From an uncultured Anaerolineae bacterium (lineage in GTDB: Bacteria; Chloroflexota; Anaerolineae; Aggregatilineales; Phototrophicaceae), in contig CALKJO010000001.1 in the NCBI GenBank assembly GCA_937995825.1, positions 1 to 64,000 on the forward strand: a stretch of 64,000 nt of DNA. Reading direction: 5' to 3'. Position 1 is the first letter of the stretch, and every line of letters begins with the position of its first letter. The translations under genes were made by a program, and so were the position numbers. Positions 24,584 to 33,617 of the stretch are shown piece after piece. The notes below the pieces were generated by a model. That model was not told the origin of the DNA. It worked only from the letters and a program-made list of their open reading frames with translations, and did no database searches.

Positions 24584-26998
24584 TCAGGGCGCAGTCAAAC
24601 GCCAGATCGCGCTGGAGATCGCCCGTGTTCGCATCGCGATGCCGATCAGCACAATCGAGAGCAGGAAGATCGCCACCGTCAGCACCCACTCCAGCTCAGT
24701 CGGCGGCGTGAACTCGAACAAATCCGGCAGCAGGTAAGGCGCGAGGATCGTCATGATGGACAGCCCGATCCCGATCAGAAACAACTGCCACTTCTTCAGG
24801 ATGTCGCGGGGTTTATAGATGTCCAGCCCATTCACATGCCACAGCACCAGCATCCCGTAGAAAGTGATCAGCAGCATCATCGTGCTGCGCGAACTGCTCG
24901 CCGCGATAGCGCGCGGAGCCGTCAAAAAGCTGATCGCATACAGCAGCGCCATCGACGCCGCGCCAATGATGCCGACCGTCACCACGTAGTCCATGACATC
25001 GCGCCGAAATGCCCGCATTGGAGCCGGTCTCAGCAGCCGGATCGCGATCAAGCCGGCTGGAATGTTGACAATCCCAAACGTGACCCAACTGATCTGAATC
25101 GGGCTGATCGGGAATGGCAGCGACATGAAGCCAGCGAAAATGAACAGCAGCGTGCTGTAGATATTCTTCACCAGAAAGGTCTTGGTCGTCGCCCAGATCG
25201 ACTGCGTGATGATCCGCCCCTCCGTCAGCGCGCGCGGCAGCGTAGACATGGCATTATTCAACAGCACCAGATCGCCCACGTCCTTACTGATCTGCGCGCC
25301 ATCGTTCATGACAATCGCCAGGTGTGCTTCTTTGAGCGCCGGCACATCGTTCACGCCGTCGCCGACCATCGCGACATACTCACCCTGACGCTTCAGCGCC
25401 GCCACGATGCGCCGTTTCGTCTCCGGCTCGATGCGTGCAAACACATCCCCATTCTGAGCGGCGCGGGCGAATTCTTCGGCATTCATCGCTTCAAGCTGAT
25501 CGCCCGTGTAGGCTTTACGAACCTGAAGCCCAGCTTCCTGCGCAATCTCGATGACCGTTTCCAGGTTATCCCCGCTGATGACTTTGAGCGTGATCGCCTG
25601 ATCGCGGAAGGCTTGCAGCGTCTGCTGAATATCCTCACGAATCTGATCTGACAAGACCACCAGCGCCAGCGCTTCGCGCTCTGGCAGCGCGGAGTCAACA
25701 GGCGCGCTTTGACTGCGCGCTAATGCCAGCACCCGCAGCCCCTGACTCGCCAGTGACCGCGCCAGTTCTCCAGCATCGGTATCGATCTGGGGCAGAACAC
25801 GCTCCGGCGCGCCGAGGATCAGCGTTTCATCCGGCAGCACTACTGCGCCCCATTTGCGCTGTGAGGTGAACGGGATTTCGCGCTGCTTGATGGCAGTCAT
25901 GGGCAGGCGGGTCTGCGTATCGACCTCATTGTGGGCTTCCAGAAAGCCCATAACAGCGGCGGCAGTGCGGTTCAAGTGCGACAGATTGCCCAAATATACT
26001 CGGAGGCGGTCGTGAACGCCGCGCTCATCCAGCCCATTCAGCGGGATGATCTGGCGCACCGACAGTTGATTTTTGGTCAGCGTCCCGGTCTTGTCAAAGC
26101 ACAAGACGCTCACGTTTGCCATTGACTCGACTGCATTGATGCGCTGCACCAGCGTTTGCAGCCGACTGATAATGAGCGCCCCAATCGTCAGCGATAATGT
26201 CGCTGCCAGCACCAATCCCTGCGGCACAAGACTGGTCACAAACACCACGGCATTGCGAAAGGTCTCCAGATGGAACAGTTCGCGCCGCGCCAAATAACCC
26301 GATACAAAAATCATCGGCGTGCAGATCGCCATCACCAGCACCGCCACCTGCACAACCGTGTTCAAGCGCTGCTGCGTTGGCGTGAACACGCGCTTATAGG
26401 CTTTGGCGACGCTCGACAGCCGGTTTAGTCGGCTCTGCGCGCCGACCGTTGTCGCCACCATGACGCCGCTGCCAGCGATACAGAACGATCCCGAATAGAC
26501 CGCGCTCCCGACATCCTTGAGAGTCGCATCCGACTCGCCCGTGAGCTGCGACTCGTCCATCTCCAGCGCATCGCTCACCAGCACCCTACCATCGACCACC
26601 AGTCGATCTCCAGGCTCAATCGGGATGACATCGTCCTTGACGATGTCCTCCACCGCCAGATGCGCCAGCGTCCCATCCCGATACACTTTGATCGTGCTGG
26701 CAGCCAGCGCCGCCAGCCGATCCAGCTTGCGCTTGGCGTCGATCTCCTGCACCATGCCCAGCACCGAATTGGTCACCACTGCGAACCCTGCGAAAACCAC
26801 CGTCGCGTAATCGCCGAAAAACAGGACGATGATCAGCAGCGTGCCAAGCACAACATTGAACAAATTGAAGACGTTTTCGCGGATGATGTCCCAATAAGTG
26901 CGCCCGACGCGGGCTTTGAAAGCATTGGTCTCGCCGCGCGCGACGCGCTCTGCGACTTCGGCAGAGGTTAAACCCTGGATGGCAGCTTGTGCAGTCAA
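24584..26998 (-). CDS. Cation-translocating P-type ATPase (CtpE/YfgQ-like)
   Basis: A P-type ATPase of 804 aa, P-II-like but without metal-binding N-terminal domains. Motifs: TGES in the actuator loop, VPQGL in membrane segment 4, the phosphorylation site CFDKTGTLTKN, and the hinge GDGVNDVPALKEA. The mycobacterial CtpE and firmicute YfgQ groups share this architecture; CtpE has been linked to calcium uptake, but the ion here is not determined. About eight to ten membrane segments are seen. The start is TTG at 26998, chosen because GGAGAGG is just upstream and there is no earlier ATG. It overlaps nothing and is divergent from the tRNA gene. Confidence 0.92.
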   Translation of the reverse strand: MTAQAAIQGLTSAEVAERVARGETNAFKARVGRTYWDIIRENVFNLFNVVLGTLLIIVLFFGDYATVVFAGFAVVTNSVLGMVQEIDAKRKLDRLAALAASTIKVYRDGTLAHLAVEDIVKDDVIPIEPGDRLVVDGRVLVSDALEMDESQLTGESDATLKDVGSAVYSGSFCIAGSGVMVATTVGAQSRLNRLSSVAKAYKRVFTPTQQRLNTVVQVAVLVMAICTPMIFVSGYLARRELFHLETFRNAVVFVTSLVPQGLVLAATLSLTIGALIISRLQTLVQRINAVESMANVSVLCFDKTGTLTKNQLSVRQIIPLNGLDERGVHDRLRVYLGNLSHLNRTAAAVMGFLEAHNEVDTQTRLPMTAIKQREIPFTSQRKWGAVVLPDETLILGAPERVLPQIDTDAGELARSLASQGLRVLALARSQSAPVDSALPEREALALVVLSDQIREDIQQTLQAFRDQAITLKVISGDNLETVIEIAQEAGLQVRKAYTGDQLEAMNAEEFARAAQNGDVFARIEPETKRRIVAALKRQGEYVAMVGDGVNDVPALKEAHLAIVMNDGAQISKDVGDLVLLNNAMSTLPRALTEGRIITQSIWATTKTFLVKNIYSTLLFIFAGFMSLPFPISPIQISWVTFGIVNIPAGLIAIRLLRPAPMRAFRRDVMDYVVTVGIIGAASMALLYAISFLTAPRAIAASSSRSTMMLLITFYGMLVLWHVNGLDIYKPRDILKKWQLFLIGIGLSIMTILAPYLLPDLFEFTPPTELEWVLTVAIFLLSIVLIGIAMRTRAISSAIWRLTAP

Positions 26999-27077
26999 AC
27001 GACCTCTCCGTGACGCTGTGTCTTACTGAATAGGAAATAATACACTGAGCAGGTCAGTGTGTCATGAGTGTTTTGCC

Positions 27078-27105
27078 TTGACGGAGCGCTTTCAGTGAAT
27101 ATAAT
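27078..27105 (+). promoter_or_regulatory. Promoter of the tRNA-Lys gene
   Basis: TTGACG (27078-27083), a 16-base spacer, then a perfect TATAAT (27100-27105). The expected transcription start is about 27112, one base before the mature tRNA 5' end at 27113. Confidence 0.75.
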
Positions 27106-27112
27106 AAAAAAT

Positions 27113-27185
27113 GGCTCCGTAGCTCAATTGGCAGAGCAGTTGACTCTTAATCAATCGGTTGTGGGTTCGAGTCCCACCGGAGTCA
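27113..27185 (+). tRNA. tRNA-Lys (anticodon CTT)
   Basis: A 73-base cloverleaf. The acceptor stem pairs GGCTCCG with CGGAGTC (one G-T pair), the D-stem is GCTC/GAGC, the anticodon stem GTTGA/TCAAT encloses loop CTCTTAA with anticodon CTT, and the T-stem GTGGG/CCCAC encloses TTCGAGT. The discriminator is A. The 3' CCA is not encoded (TAC follows), so it must be added after transcription. It decodes AAG, a frequent Lys codon in this high-GC genome. Confidence 0.97.
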
Positions 27186-27220
27186 TACTTCAGCTGAGGT
27201 CTGGCTGCAAATTATAAATA

Positions 27221-27265
27221 ATGACGATGTGAGCGAACATCGCAGAGGATCGCCCGCATCGTCAT
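27221..27265 (+). repeat. Inverted repeat in the tRNA-Lys 3' trailer
   Basis: ATGACGATG (27221-27229) and CATCGTCAT (27257-27265) are perfect 9-base inverted repeats with a 27-base loop that holds a smaller GATGT/ACATC pair. It lies between the tRNA and the downstream terminator, so it would be part of the primary transcript. No function is assigned. Confidence 0.5.
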
Positions 27266-27302
27266 GACTGACATTCAAGCTGGCTCCCATGGGCAGCGAG
27301 AT

Positions 27303-27359
27303 AGAGCGCAGCGCAGCCTTCAACCTCGATTTGACGTGCGCCCACTGCGCTCTGTTTTT
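27303..27359 (+). terminator. Probable terminator of the tRNA-Lys transcript
   Basis: AGAGCGCAG (27303-27311) pairs perfectly with CTGCGCTCT (27345-27353), followed by G and five T. The loop is long (33 bases), which lowers confidence. The rest of the 314-base gap up to 27499 holds no gene; a short inverted repeat CGTCT/AGACG at 27441-27457 precedes the next operon and could be an operator. Confidence 0.6.
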
Positions 27360-27499
27360 CATCTTTCACCCATATAGATGTAAAAGGCACTTAAACAAGC
27401 TGACGAGCTGACTTAACACCGCCTGGCTAAGCTTGTCATACGTCTACTTTGCAGACGACATGATCAGGTGTCCATTGAGCAGTGTGAGGAGTAACTCTC

Positions 27500-28537
27500 T
27501 TGAAGCGCATGGCTTGGGTTTTGGTGCTGTTAGCGATGGTGTGCGCCCCATTTGTTGTGGGTATGGCACAGAGCGAGCCGAGCGGGACGATCACGCTCTA
27601 CACCTCGGAGTCCGAGGCTCAGGTGAACGAGATGGTCGCGCTGTTCAACGAGTCGTATCCGAATGTGACGGTTAATATTTTCCGCGCCGGGTCGGGCGAG
27701 GTGCTGGCGCGCCTTCAAGCAGAGCGTGAAGCCGGGGCAATCGGCGCCGATCTGCTGTGGTTCGCCGATATCGACTACTTCTCGCGCCTGGCGGAAGATA
27801 ACCTGCTGGTCGAATATATCCCCACGGGCGCCGACAAAGTGGACGACATGTTCACGTATGAGAATGGGCTGTATCATGAAGTCCGTTTGATCTTCAATGT
27901 CGTCGCTTATAACACCGAACTGGTTGAAGAGGCGCCGACAAGCTGGGCAGACATGCTCGATCCAGCCTACCAAGGTCGCGTGACAATGCCCAGCGCGCTG
28001 ATCTCCGGCGCAGCATTCAATCAATTCGGCACGTTCATGAATCGTGAAGAATTCGGCATTGATTTCTACAACGGGCTGAACGCCAATGGGATTGTGGTAG
28101 AGCGCGCTAACGGCGCAGTCGCCGAAAAGATCGCCAGCGGCGAGTATGCCATCGGGCAGTTGGTCGATTTTATGGCTCGCAATGCCGCCAAACAGGGATC
28201 GCCCGTCGCTTATGTTTACCCGGTTGAAGGCGCGATGCTCGTGCCAACGCCGATTGGCATCTTCAACAGCACGCAAAATCTGGCTGCTGCCCAAGCGTTC
28301 ATCGATTTCCTGTATACCGAGGCGGCGCAGAACTTGTTCGTGGCGCAGAACTACATCCCGGTCGTGCCGGGCATCGACCTGCCCGAAGGGATGCCGGAGT
28401 TTGACGTGACAGCTGAAGATGTGACGGGCGTGCTGCCAGGCGTGACGATCATCGTGCCTGATCTGGAATACATTCGTGCCAACCGCGACACGCTGCGCGC
28501 TGAATTTGAGGCGCTGTTCGGCGCGCCTGCGTCGTAA
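27500..28537 (+). CDS. ABC transporter substrate-binding protein (Fe3+/phosphonate type)
   Basis: Family 1 solute-binding protein of the AfuA/FbpA/PhnS group, 345 aa. Signal peptide MKRMAWVLVLLAMVCAPFVV is followed by the mature start near AQSEPS. Fold signatures are ITLYTSESEAQVNEMVALFN and GADLLWFADIDYFSRLAED. At the place where iron-binding FbpA proteins carry a Tyr-Tyr pair this protein reads GQLVDFMARN, so iron cannot be assumed; other anions such as 2-aminoethylphosphonate are alternatives. The start is TTG at 27500, selected by GAGGAG nine bases upstream; the in-frame ATG at 27509 is too far from it. A stable hairpin separates it from the permease gene. Confidence 0.85.
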   Translation: MKRMAWVLVLLAMVCAPFVVGMAQSEPSGTITLYTSESEAQVNEMVALFNESYPNVTVNIFRAGSGEVLARLQAEREAGAIGADLLWFADIDYFSRLAEDNLLVEYIPTGADKVDDMFTYENGLYHEVRLIFNVVAYNTELVEEAPTSWADMLDPAYQGRVTMPSALISGAAFNQFGTFMNREEFGIDFYNGLNANGIVVERANGAVAEKIASGEYAIGQLVDFMARNAAKQGSPVAYVYPVEGAMLVPTPIGIFNSTQNLAAAQAFIDFLYTEAAQNLFVAQNYIPVVPGIDLPEGMPEFDVTAEDVTGVLPGVTIIVPDLEYIRANRDTLRAEFEALFGAPAS

Positions 28538-28570
28538 GCAGCCCATCTTCAAAATAACTAAGTAATATCG

Positions 28571-28613
28571 ACAGGCGTCGGGGCAGTGCAGCGTGTACCG
28601 CCCCCGACGCTGT
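28571..28613 (+). promoter_or_regulatory. Stable hairpin between binding-protein and permease genes
   Basis: ACAGGCGTCGGGG (28571-28583) pairs with CCCCGACGCTGT (28602-28613) with one bulged G and an 18-base loop. No T-run follows. It may act as partial terminator or mRNA stabiliser, like the hairpin after aapJ. Confidence 0.65.
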
Positions 28614-28627
28614 ATGATTCAGAACAC

Positions 28628-30319
28628 ATGCGCATGAACACAGCTCACTCACGGCGTCCCTCGCCGCTCATCCTGTTATTCGGGCTGCTGCTGCTGGTGC
28701 TAGTCGCGTTAGTGGTCTACCCCTCTGCGGCGCTTATCCAGAACAGCCTGACGGTAAACGGGCGCTTTGGCATTGAGAATTACCTCTACTTGTTCGATCA
28801 ACGCGGTAGCGCGGTGATCTGGAACACGCTCAGTGTTGCGCTGATAACGACAGTGTGCGCTACGGCGCTGGGCGTGGCGCTGGCATGGCTGATCGGGCGG
28901 GTGGACGTGCCGCTTAAAGCAGTGTGGCGGGTGCTGCTGATCGTGCCGTATCTCATACCCCCGTTCATTGGGGCGATTGCCTGGGTATACCTGCTCAGTC
29001 CGGTGGGCTACATTAATCGTTTTTGGATGGACATCACCGGAACACGGACGCCGCTGTTCGTCATTTACGGGCAGGCAGGCACGATCCTGGTGATGACGCT
29101 GTACAGCTACCCAATCGCCTATTTGGTCATGCTCGGTCCGATGCGCCAGATCAGCAGCGCGTTGGAAGAAGCGGCGCGCATCAGCGGGGCATCGGCGCTG
29201 CGCGTGCTGCGCGACATCACCCTGCCGCTGCTGCTGCCCAATATGGCAGCGGCAGCGCTGCTCATCTTCATGGCGGCGCTGGCGAATTTTGGTATCCCGG
29301 CAGTGATCGGCTTCCCAGCGCGTTTCTTTACCCTGACCAACGAAATCTATGTCGTCATCCTCAATTTCGACCTGCCCAACAACCTGCAAATCGCCGCCGC
29401 CATGTCGATGCAGTTAGTGCTGATCAGCATTGTGCCGCTGCTGCTGCTCCAGCGCTTAGGGACGGGGCGCACTGCTGCCATTGTCACCGGCAAGAGCGAT
29501 CAGGCGCTGCTGCTCGACCTGGGCGTATGGAAATACGCTGCCGCCATGTTCCTGGCACTGATAACGTTAGCGGCGGTGATCGCGCCCCTGCTCGCTATTT
29601 TCGCCACCTCCATTACTCCCGCGCCCGGCGTCCGCTTGACCGCCGCCAATGCGACGCTGACTCATTACCAAACGCTCTTTTTCGGCATCCCCAAAGTGCC
29701 ACGCGCCTTCTTCAACAGCCTGATGCTGGCGTTCAGCGCAGCATCGGTAGTGGCGCTGCTGTCAGTGGTGATCGCCTGGGTGACGGTGCGCACGCGCCTG
29801 CCTGGGCGTCGGCTGCTGGAGGTGCTGGTCATGACGCCGTATGCCCTGCCCGGCACAGTGACGGCGCTGGCGTTCATCCTAGCGTTCATTCGCCCGGTGC
29901 TGGGGATCAGCCTGTATAACACCATCTGGCTGCTGCTGCTGGCGTATGTTGCATCGTTCCTGGCGTTCGGGCTGCGCGCGGTGACGGGCGCGCTGACCAA
30001 TATTGACCCGGCGCTGGAGGAGGCGGCGCGCAGCGCTGGCGCATCGCCGCTGCGCGCCTTCCGCGATGTGGTCGTACCGCTGGTGCGCGCCAGCATCGTC
30101 GCTGGGTGGTTTCTCGCTTTCATGCCAGCGCTGACCGAGCTGACGCTCTCGGCGCTGCTCTTTTCGGTGGGCAACGAGACGATTGGGCAGGTGGTATTTG
30201 GCTTATATCAGGAAGGGCGCTTTAACCCAACCGCGGCGCTGGCATTCAGCGTGACAATCAGCGTGCTGCTGCTCAGCCTCCTGCTCAGTCGATTGACGGG
30301 CGGTCGGCTGCTGATTTGA
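28628..30319 (+). CDS. ABC transporter permease, two-domain FbpB/AfuB type
   Basis: Membrane permease of 563 aa made of two fused binding-protein-dependent permease domains, as in Fe3+ (FbpB, AfuB) and some phosphonate importers. Each half has about six membrane segments and an EAA loop: LEEAARISGASALRVLRDIT in the first, LEEAARSAGASPLRAFRDVV in the second. The ATG at 28628 or the in-frame ATG at 28634 is the likely start; neither has a strong ribosome-binding site. The protein works with the preceding binding protein and the following ATPase. Confidence 0.9.
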   Translation: MRMNTAHSRRPSPLILLFGLLLLVLVALVVYPSAALIQNSLTVNGRFGIENYLYLFDQRGSAVIWNTLSVALITTVCATALGVALAWLIGRVDVPLKAVWRVLLIVPYLIPPFIGAIAWVYLLSPVGYINRFWMDITGTRTPLFVIYGQAGTILVMTLYSYPIAYLVMLGPMRQISSALEEAARISGASALRVLRDITLPLLLPNMAAAALLIFMAALANFGIPAVIGFPARFFTLTNEIYVVILNFDLPNNLQIAAAMSMQLVLISIVPLLLLQRLGTGRTAAIVTGKSDQALLLDLGVWKYAAAMFLALITLAAVIAPLLAIFATSITPAPGVRLTAANATLTHYQTLFFGIPKVPRAFFNSLMLAFSAASVVALLSVVIAWVTVRTRLPGRRLLEVLVMTPYALPGTVTALAFILAFIRPVLGISLYNTIWLLLLAYVASFLAFGLRAVTGALTNIDPALEEAARSAGASPLRAFRDVVVPLVRASIVAGWFLAFMPALTELTLSALLFSVGNETIGQVVFGLYQEGRFNPTAALAFSVTISVLLLSLLLSRLTGGRLLI

Positions 30320-30340
30320 CGACCAAGACAGGTGATGATG

Positions 30341-31411
30341 ATGGCACTGCTCGAACTGCACCAGCTGGAAAAAGCCTATGACGATAGTCACGTCCCTGCC
30401 GTGCGCGCGCTGACCTTGCACATCGCGCGCGGGGAATTCGTCACGCTGCTCGGCCCGTCCGGCTGCGGTAAGACGACCACGCTGCGGATGATCGCCGGCT
30501 TCGTCAAGCCGACGGGCGGGCTGATTCGGCTGGATGGGCAGGTGCTGGCGAACGCGGCGAACGGCGCGTGCGTCCCGCCAGAGGCGCGCGGCATGGGCAT
30601 GGTCTTCCAGTCTTACGCGGTCTGGCCCCACATGACCGTCGCTGCTAACGTTGCCTATCCGCTCAAACTGCGCCGCACGCCGCGCGCTGAGATCGACCGC
30701 CGCGTTGATGCCATGCTGGAGCTGGTCGGCTTGGGCGGTTTTGCCAAGCGCTTTCCCAGCCAGCTTTCAGGCGGGCAGCAGCAGCGGGTGGCGCTGGCAC
30801 GCGCGCTCATCGCAGAGCCGCGCGTGCTGCTGCTCGACGAACCGCTGAGCAATCTCGACGCCCAACTGCGCGAGGCGATGCGCGGCGAACTGATTGACCT
30901 GCACCGCCGTACTGGGGTGACGATAGTCTATGTCACGCACGATCAGGCGGAGGCGCTCGCCATGTCCGACCGGGTGGTGATCATGCAGCAGGGCGCGGCG
31001 CTTCAGATTGGCACGCCCGCCGAGGTGTATCACCGCCCAACACAGCGTTTCATCGCCGAATTCATCGGCGCGGCAAACATGCTGCCATGTCAGGTGAGCG
31101 GCTGGTCGGCGGGCATGGCACAGATTGCCCTACCAGGGGTTGATGCGCCGATCCATGCCGCACACGCTCTCGACCGAACACCAGATAAGCCGCTGCTAGT
31201 GGTGCGCCCGGAACAAGTGCGCCTCCACGAGGCGGGTGCAGGCTGGCTTGATGGGACAGTCCTGCGCCGCCAGTTCCTCGGCGAGGCGCATGAGGTGAGC
31301 ATCGAGACAGCGCACGGCGTGCTGCGCGCCAAAGCAGGGGCAATCGATGCGCCGCCGCGCGGCGCGTATGTCGGGATCACTTGGGAAACAGGCTGGCTGG
31401 TGGCGGGGTGA
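30341..31411 (+). CDS. ABC transporter ATP-binding protein (FbpC type)
   Basis: ATPase of the Fe3+/spermidine/phosphonate class, about 356 aa. Walker A GPSGCGKTT, Q-loop QSYAVW, signature LSGGQQQR, Walker B VLLLDEPLSNLDAQ and H-loop VTHDQAEA are intact. Residues 240-356 form a C-terminal TOBE-type beta domain (PLLVVRPEQVRL), which in this class binds ligand or regulates the ATPase. Four overlapping start codons exist (GTG 30332, ATG 30335, 30338, 30341); ATG 30341 is best spaced from AGACAGG. Last gene of the operon; it is convergent with the hydrolase gene at 31704. Confidence 0.93.
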   Translation: MALLELHQLEKAYDDSHVPAVRALTLHIARGEFVTLLGPSGCGKTTTLRMIAGFVKPTGGLIRLDGQVLANAANGACVPPEARGMGMVFQSYAVWPHMTVAANVAYPLKLRRTPRAEIDRRVDAMLELVGLGGFAKRFPSQLSGGQQQRVALARALIAEPRVLLLDEPLSNLDAQLREAMRGELIDLHRRTGVTIVYVTHDQAEALAMSDRVVIMQQGAALQIGTPAEVYHRPTQRFIAEFIGAANMLPCQVSGWSAGMAQIALPGVDAPIHAAHALDRTPDKPLLVVRPEQVRLHEAGAGWLDGTVLRRQFLGEAHEVSIETAHGVLRAKAGAIDAPPRGAYVGITWETGWLVAG

Positions 31412-31580
31412 AGAAGCCCGCTTAAGCAGCACAAGAGCTGACAGCGTCGCCGCTGGTGAACTGCATATGCTTGCTCGCGCCAGCGACCTGATGTCCAGCG
31501 CACCGCACTGACTCTCAAACACCCGATGGCTAACGCGATTTACAGCCATTATATCTGACGAATGACGACGACAAGACTGA

Positions 31581-31623
31581 TTGAAGGCAGTCCGACTCTG
31601 GAACGTCTCGGAACTGCCTTCAA
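31581..31623. other. Long hairpin in a convergent intergenic region
   Basis: TTGAAGGCAGTCCGA (31581-31595) pairs with TCGGAACTGCCTTCAA (31608-31623) with one bulge. No T-run on either strand. A second hairpin, GAGCTGT/ACAGCTC with loop CCGC, is at 31675-31692, just after the hydrolase stop. The 292-base gap between the two convergent genes holds no gene; these stems probably mark both transcript ends. Confidence 0.5.
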
Positions 31624-31703
31624 CCATGCTGCGATATTCGCTCTGCTACATGTTTCTCATGCGTCAGTCCGAATGAGCTGTCCGCACAGCTCGGATCATG
31701 CGG

Positions 31704-33581
31704 CTACTCAGCACGGAATGACGCGAGAACAGGCATGAGCAGGCTCTCTTCCAACTGCGGCGCGCTGCCCAGATCACCTTGTATCAGCACGAGGTAGGTG
31801 CGTGTGTCGGTCTCTGTGCCAGCCGCGAAAATGACAATGCCCTGGCTCTCCAGGCGAATCCTGTAGATTGTCCATGTGTATTGGTTAAACATGTGCTGAT
31901 CAGGCTTGCCCAACTGCTGCTCGTCCAGACCTTCAGTCAGCCCGCCGATTTGCTGCTCCAGCACACGCCCTTCATCCTCTTGCACCAACATAAAGTTGCT
32001 CATCATGTCGGTGAAAGCGCCGGGTTCAACCTCTGTCCATTCGGCTGGCACGAGCAGTGTCACTGTGCCGACCGTGCGCTCAGTCAGCGCGAAGTCCGCG
32101 GCAAAGCGCAGTCCCATCGCCTCGACACAGGACAAATCCAGCTCTGCCGTTGGGTTGTTCAGAAAAGCTGCCGCAATTGACGCTGGACAAGTGCCGCTCA
32201 CGATCGCACCATGAGCGATGCCCGGAAACTCCACATGAACCGATTGCGGTAGTGTCTCAGCCACACGCCTTCCGTAGTCAGCTGGCGTGATCGGGTCGTA
32301 CTCACCGCTCATCAACAGCGTTGGGATATCCACGTCAGTCGGCGTATTGCCCTCGGATGGGATGAGCGGCAGATTGACCAGCGAACATAATTCGGTATTG
32401 TCAATGCCTTCCAGCATCGCTTGGGCAAAGGCGAGCGGGACGTCAGCGCTGATGATCGGCTGCGAGCCAGCGTAACTGCGCTCAGAGCAGATCACCGCCC
32501 AGTTCAGACCGACGCCGAAATCGGGTTGAAGCAGCGCAACCACCATGTCCGCCGCCCAAGAAAAGTCACCGCGCTCCGCCATGGTAATCTGACTGGGCAG
32601 TTTGGTCAGAGCCAAAGTATCGTACATCGTGCTGAAGACGACCTGCGCGAGAAGGCTGTCGTCAAACTTGATGTCGACCATCTCCCCTGAGTCGGGGTTT
32701 GTGACGGTCATGTTGATCGGCTCGGCGCTCAAGCGTTCAAGCAGGCTGAGCAGCGTCGTCTCCAGATCGGGGTTATTTGCGGCGCAGGTCGCATCAGCAG
32801 CGCAGGCGTCAGCCAGCCGCTTGAAGGCACGCCAGCCATGCTCCACTGTCAGTTGGTCAAAATCCTGATCGCGCGGGACAACGGCGTCCAGGATGACGCT
32901 GCGCAAGCCGCGCGGATCAAGCTCCATCACGTGCTGAGCGAGCAGCGAACCATAGGACACGCCATAGAGGTTGTAGCTGCTGTAGCCCAAAGCGTCAATC
33001 ACGACCATAGGGATGTCACGGGCGTTCTCATAGCTGTCGAACGCCGCCAGATCGATTCCAGCGGCGTCAAACTCACTCAAGCAGCTTTCAACCACTTCGC
33101 GCTGGCGCATCATCTGCTCGGATGTGTCCGTCTTCGCCAAGCTTGCCAACATCATTTCGCTGTAGGTTGAGCAGGTGAGAGACGGGCTGCTGTAAAGATT
33201 GCCGCGCTGCTCGATGAACACTAAATCGCGTTCAGCCAAGATGTTTGTCAAGCCGGCTGCAGAAGCGACCAAGAGCGTATTGACTGAGCCGCCCGGACCG
33301 CCCTGCAGCATCACCAGCGGATCAGGCAGCGGAGCATCACTCGTCGAGCGCGCGCGGAAGACGGCTAGCGAGATCGCAGCACGCTGCGGATCGTCATGCT
33401 CCAGCGGGACAGCCACAAGACCGCACTCCAACGTCAGCGGGAGTTCGGCAAACATTTCTGGACAATCAGTGGGCGTGAACTCAGCGGCGGCCTGAGCGTG
33501 GCTCACAGCGGCTGCCGCAGACAACACGAACCAGCTCATCATGACGACTTGCAGCGTCTTGCGTAAGGTCAGCGTGTTCAT
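31704..33581 (-). CDS. Secreted alpha/beta hydrolase, tripeptidyl-aminopeptidase (TAP) type
   Basis: Exported serine hydrolase of 625 aa, peptidase family S33-like. N-terminal signal peptide (LRKTLQVVMMSWFVLSAAAA). The oxyanion-hole motif VMLQGGPGGS, nucleophile GVSYGS, Asp in LLMSGEYDPITP and His in GIAHGAI are present, and the TAP-like C-terminal segment follows (TCPASIAAAFLNNP). Homologues release N-terminal peptides or act as esterases. AGAGG upstream favours ATG 33581 over the GTG at 33608. It follows the winged-helix regulator gene by 36 bases and is probably in the same operon. Confidence 0.9.
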   Translation of the reverse strand: MNTLTLRKTLQVVMMSWFVLSAAAAVSHAQAAAEFTPTDCPEMFAELPLTLECGLVAVPLEHDDPQRAAISLAVFRARSTSDAPLPDPLVMLQGGPGGSVNTLLVASAAGLTNILAERDLVFIEQRGNLYSSPSLTCSTYSEMMLASLAKTDTSEQMMRQREVVESCLSEFDAAGIDLAAFDSYENARDIPMVVIDALGYSSYNLYGVSYGSLLAQHVMELDPRGLRSVILDAVVPRDQDFDQLTVEHGWRAFKRLADACAADATCAANNPDLETTLLSLLERLSAEPINMTVTNPDSGEMVDIKFDDSLLAQVVFSTMYDTLALTKLPSQITMAERGDFSWAADMVVALLQPDFGVGLNWAVICSERSYAGSQPIISADVPLAFAQAMLEGIDNTELCSLVNLPLIPSEGNTPTDVDIPTLLMSGEYDPITPADYGRRVAETLPQSVHVEFPGIAHGAIVSGTCPASIAAAFLNNPTAELDLSCVEAMGLRFAADFALTERTVGTVTLLVPAEWTEVEPGAFTDMMSNFMLVQEDEGRVLEQQIGGLTEGLDEQQLGKPDQHMFNQYTWTIYRIRLESQGIVIFAAGTETDTRTYLVLIQGDLGSAPQLEESLLMPVLASFRAE

Positions 33582-33617
33582 GGAATTGTTCTGCCTCTTT
33601 ATGGTCACGTGATTATG

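Noticed and set aside
26100-26998. VPQGL in the P-type ATPase as a defective ion motif
   Set aside because: From family knowledge, Gln or Ser at the position of the SERCA PEGL Glu is found in related bacterial transporters, so it is not clearly abnormal.
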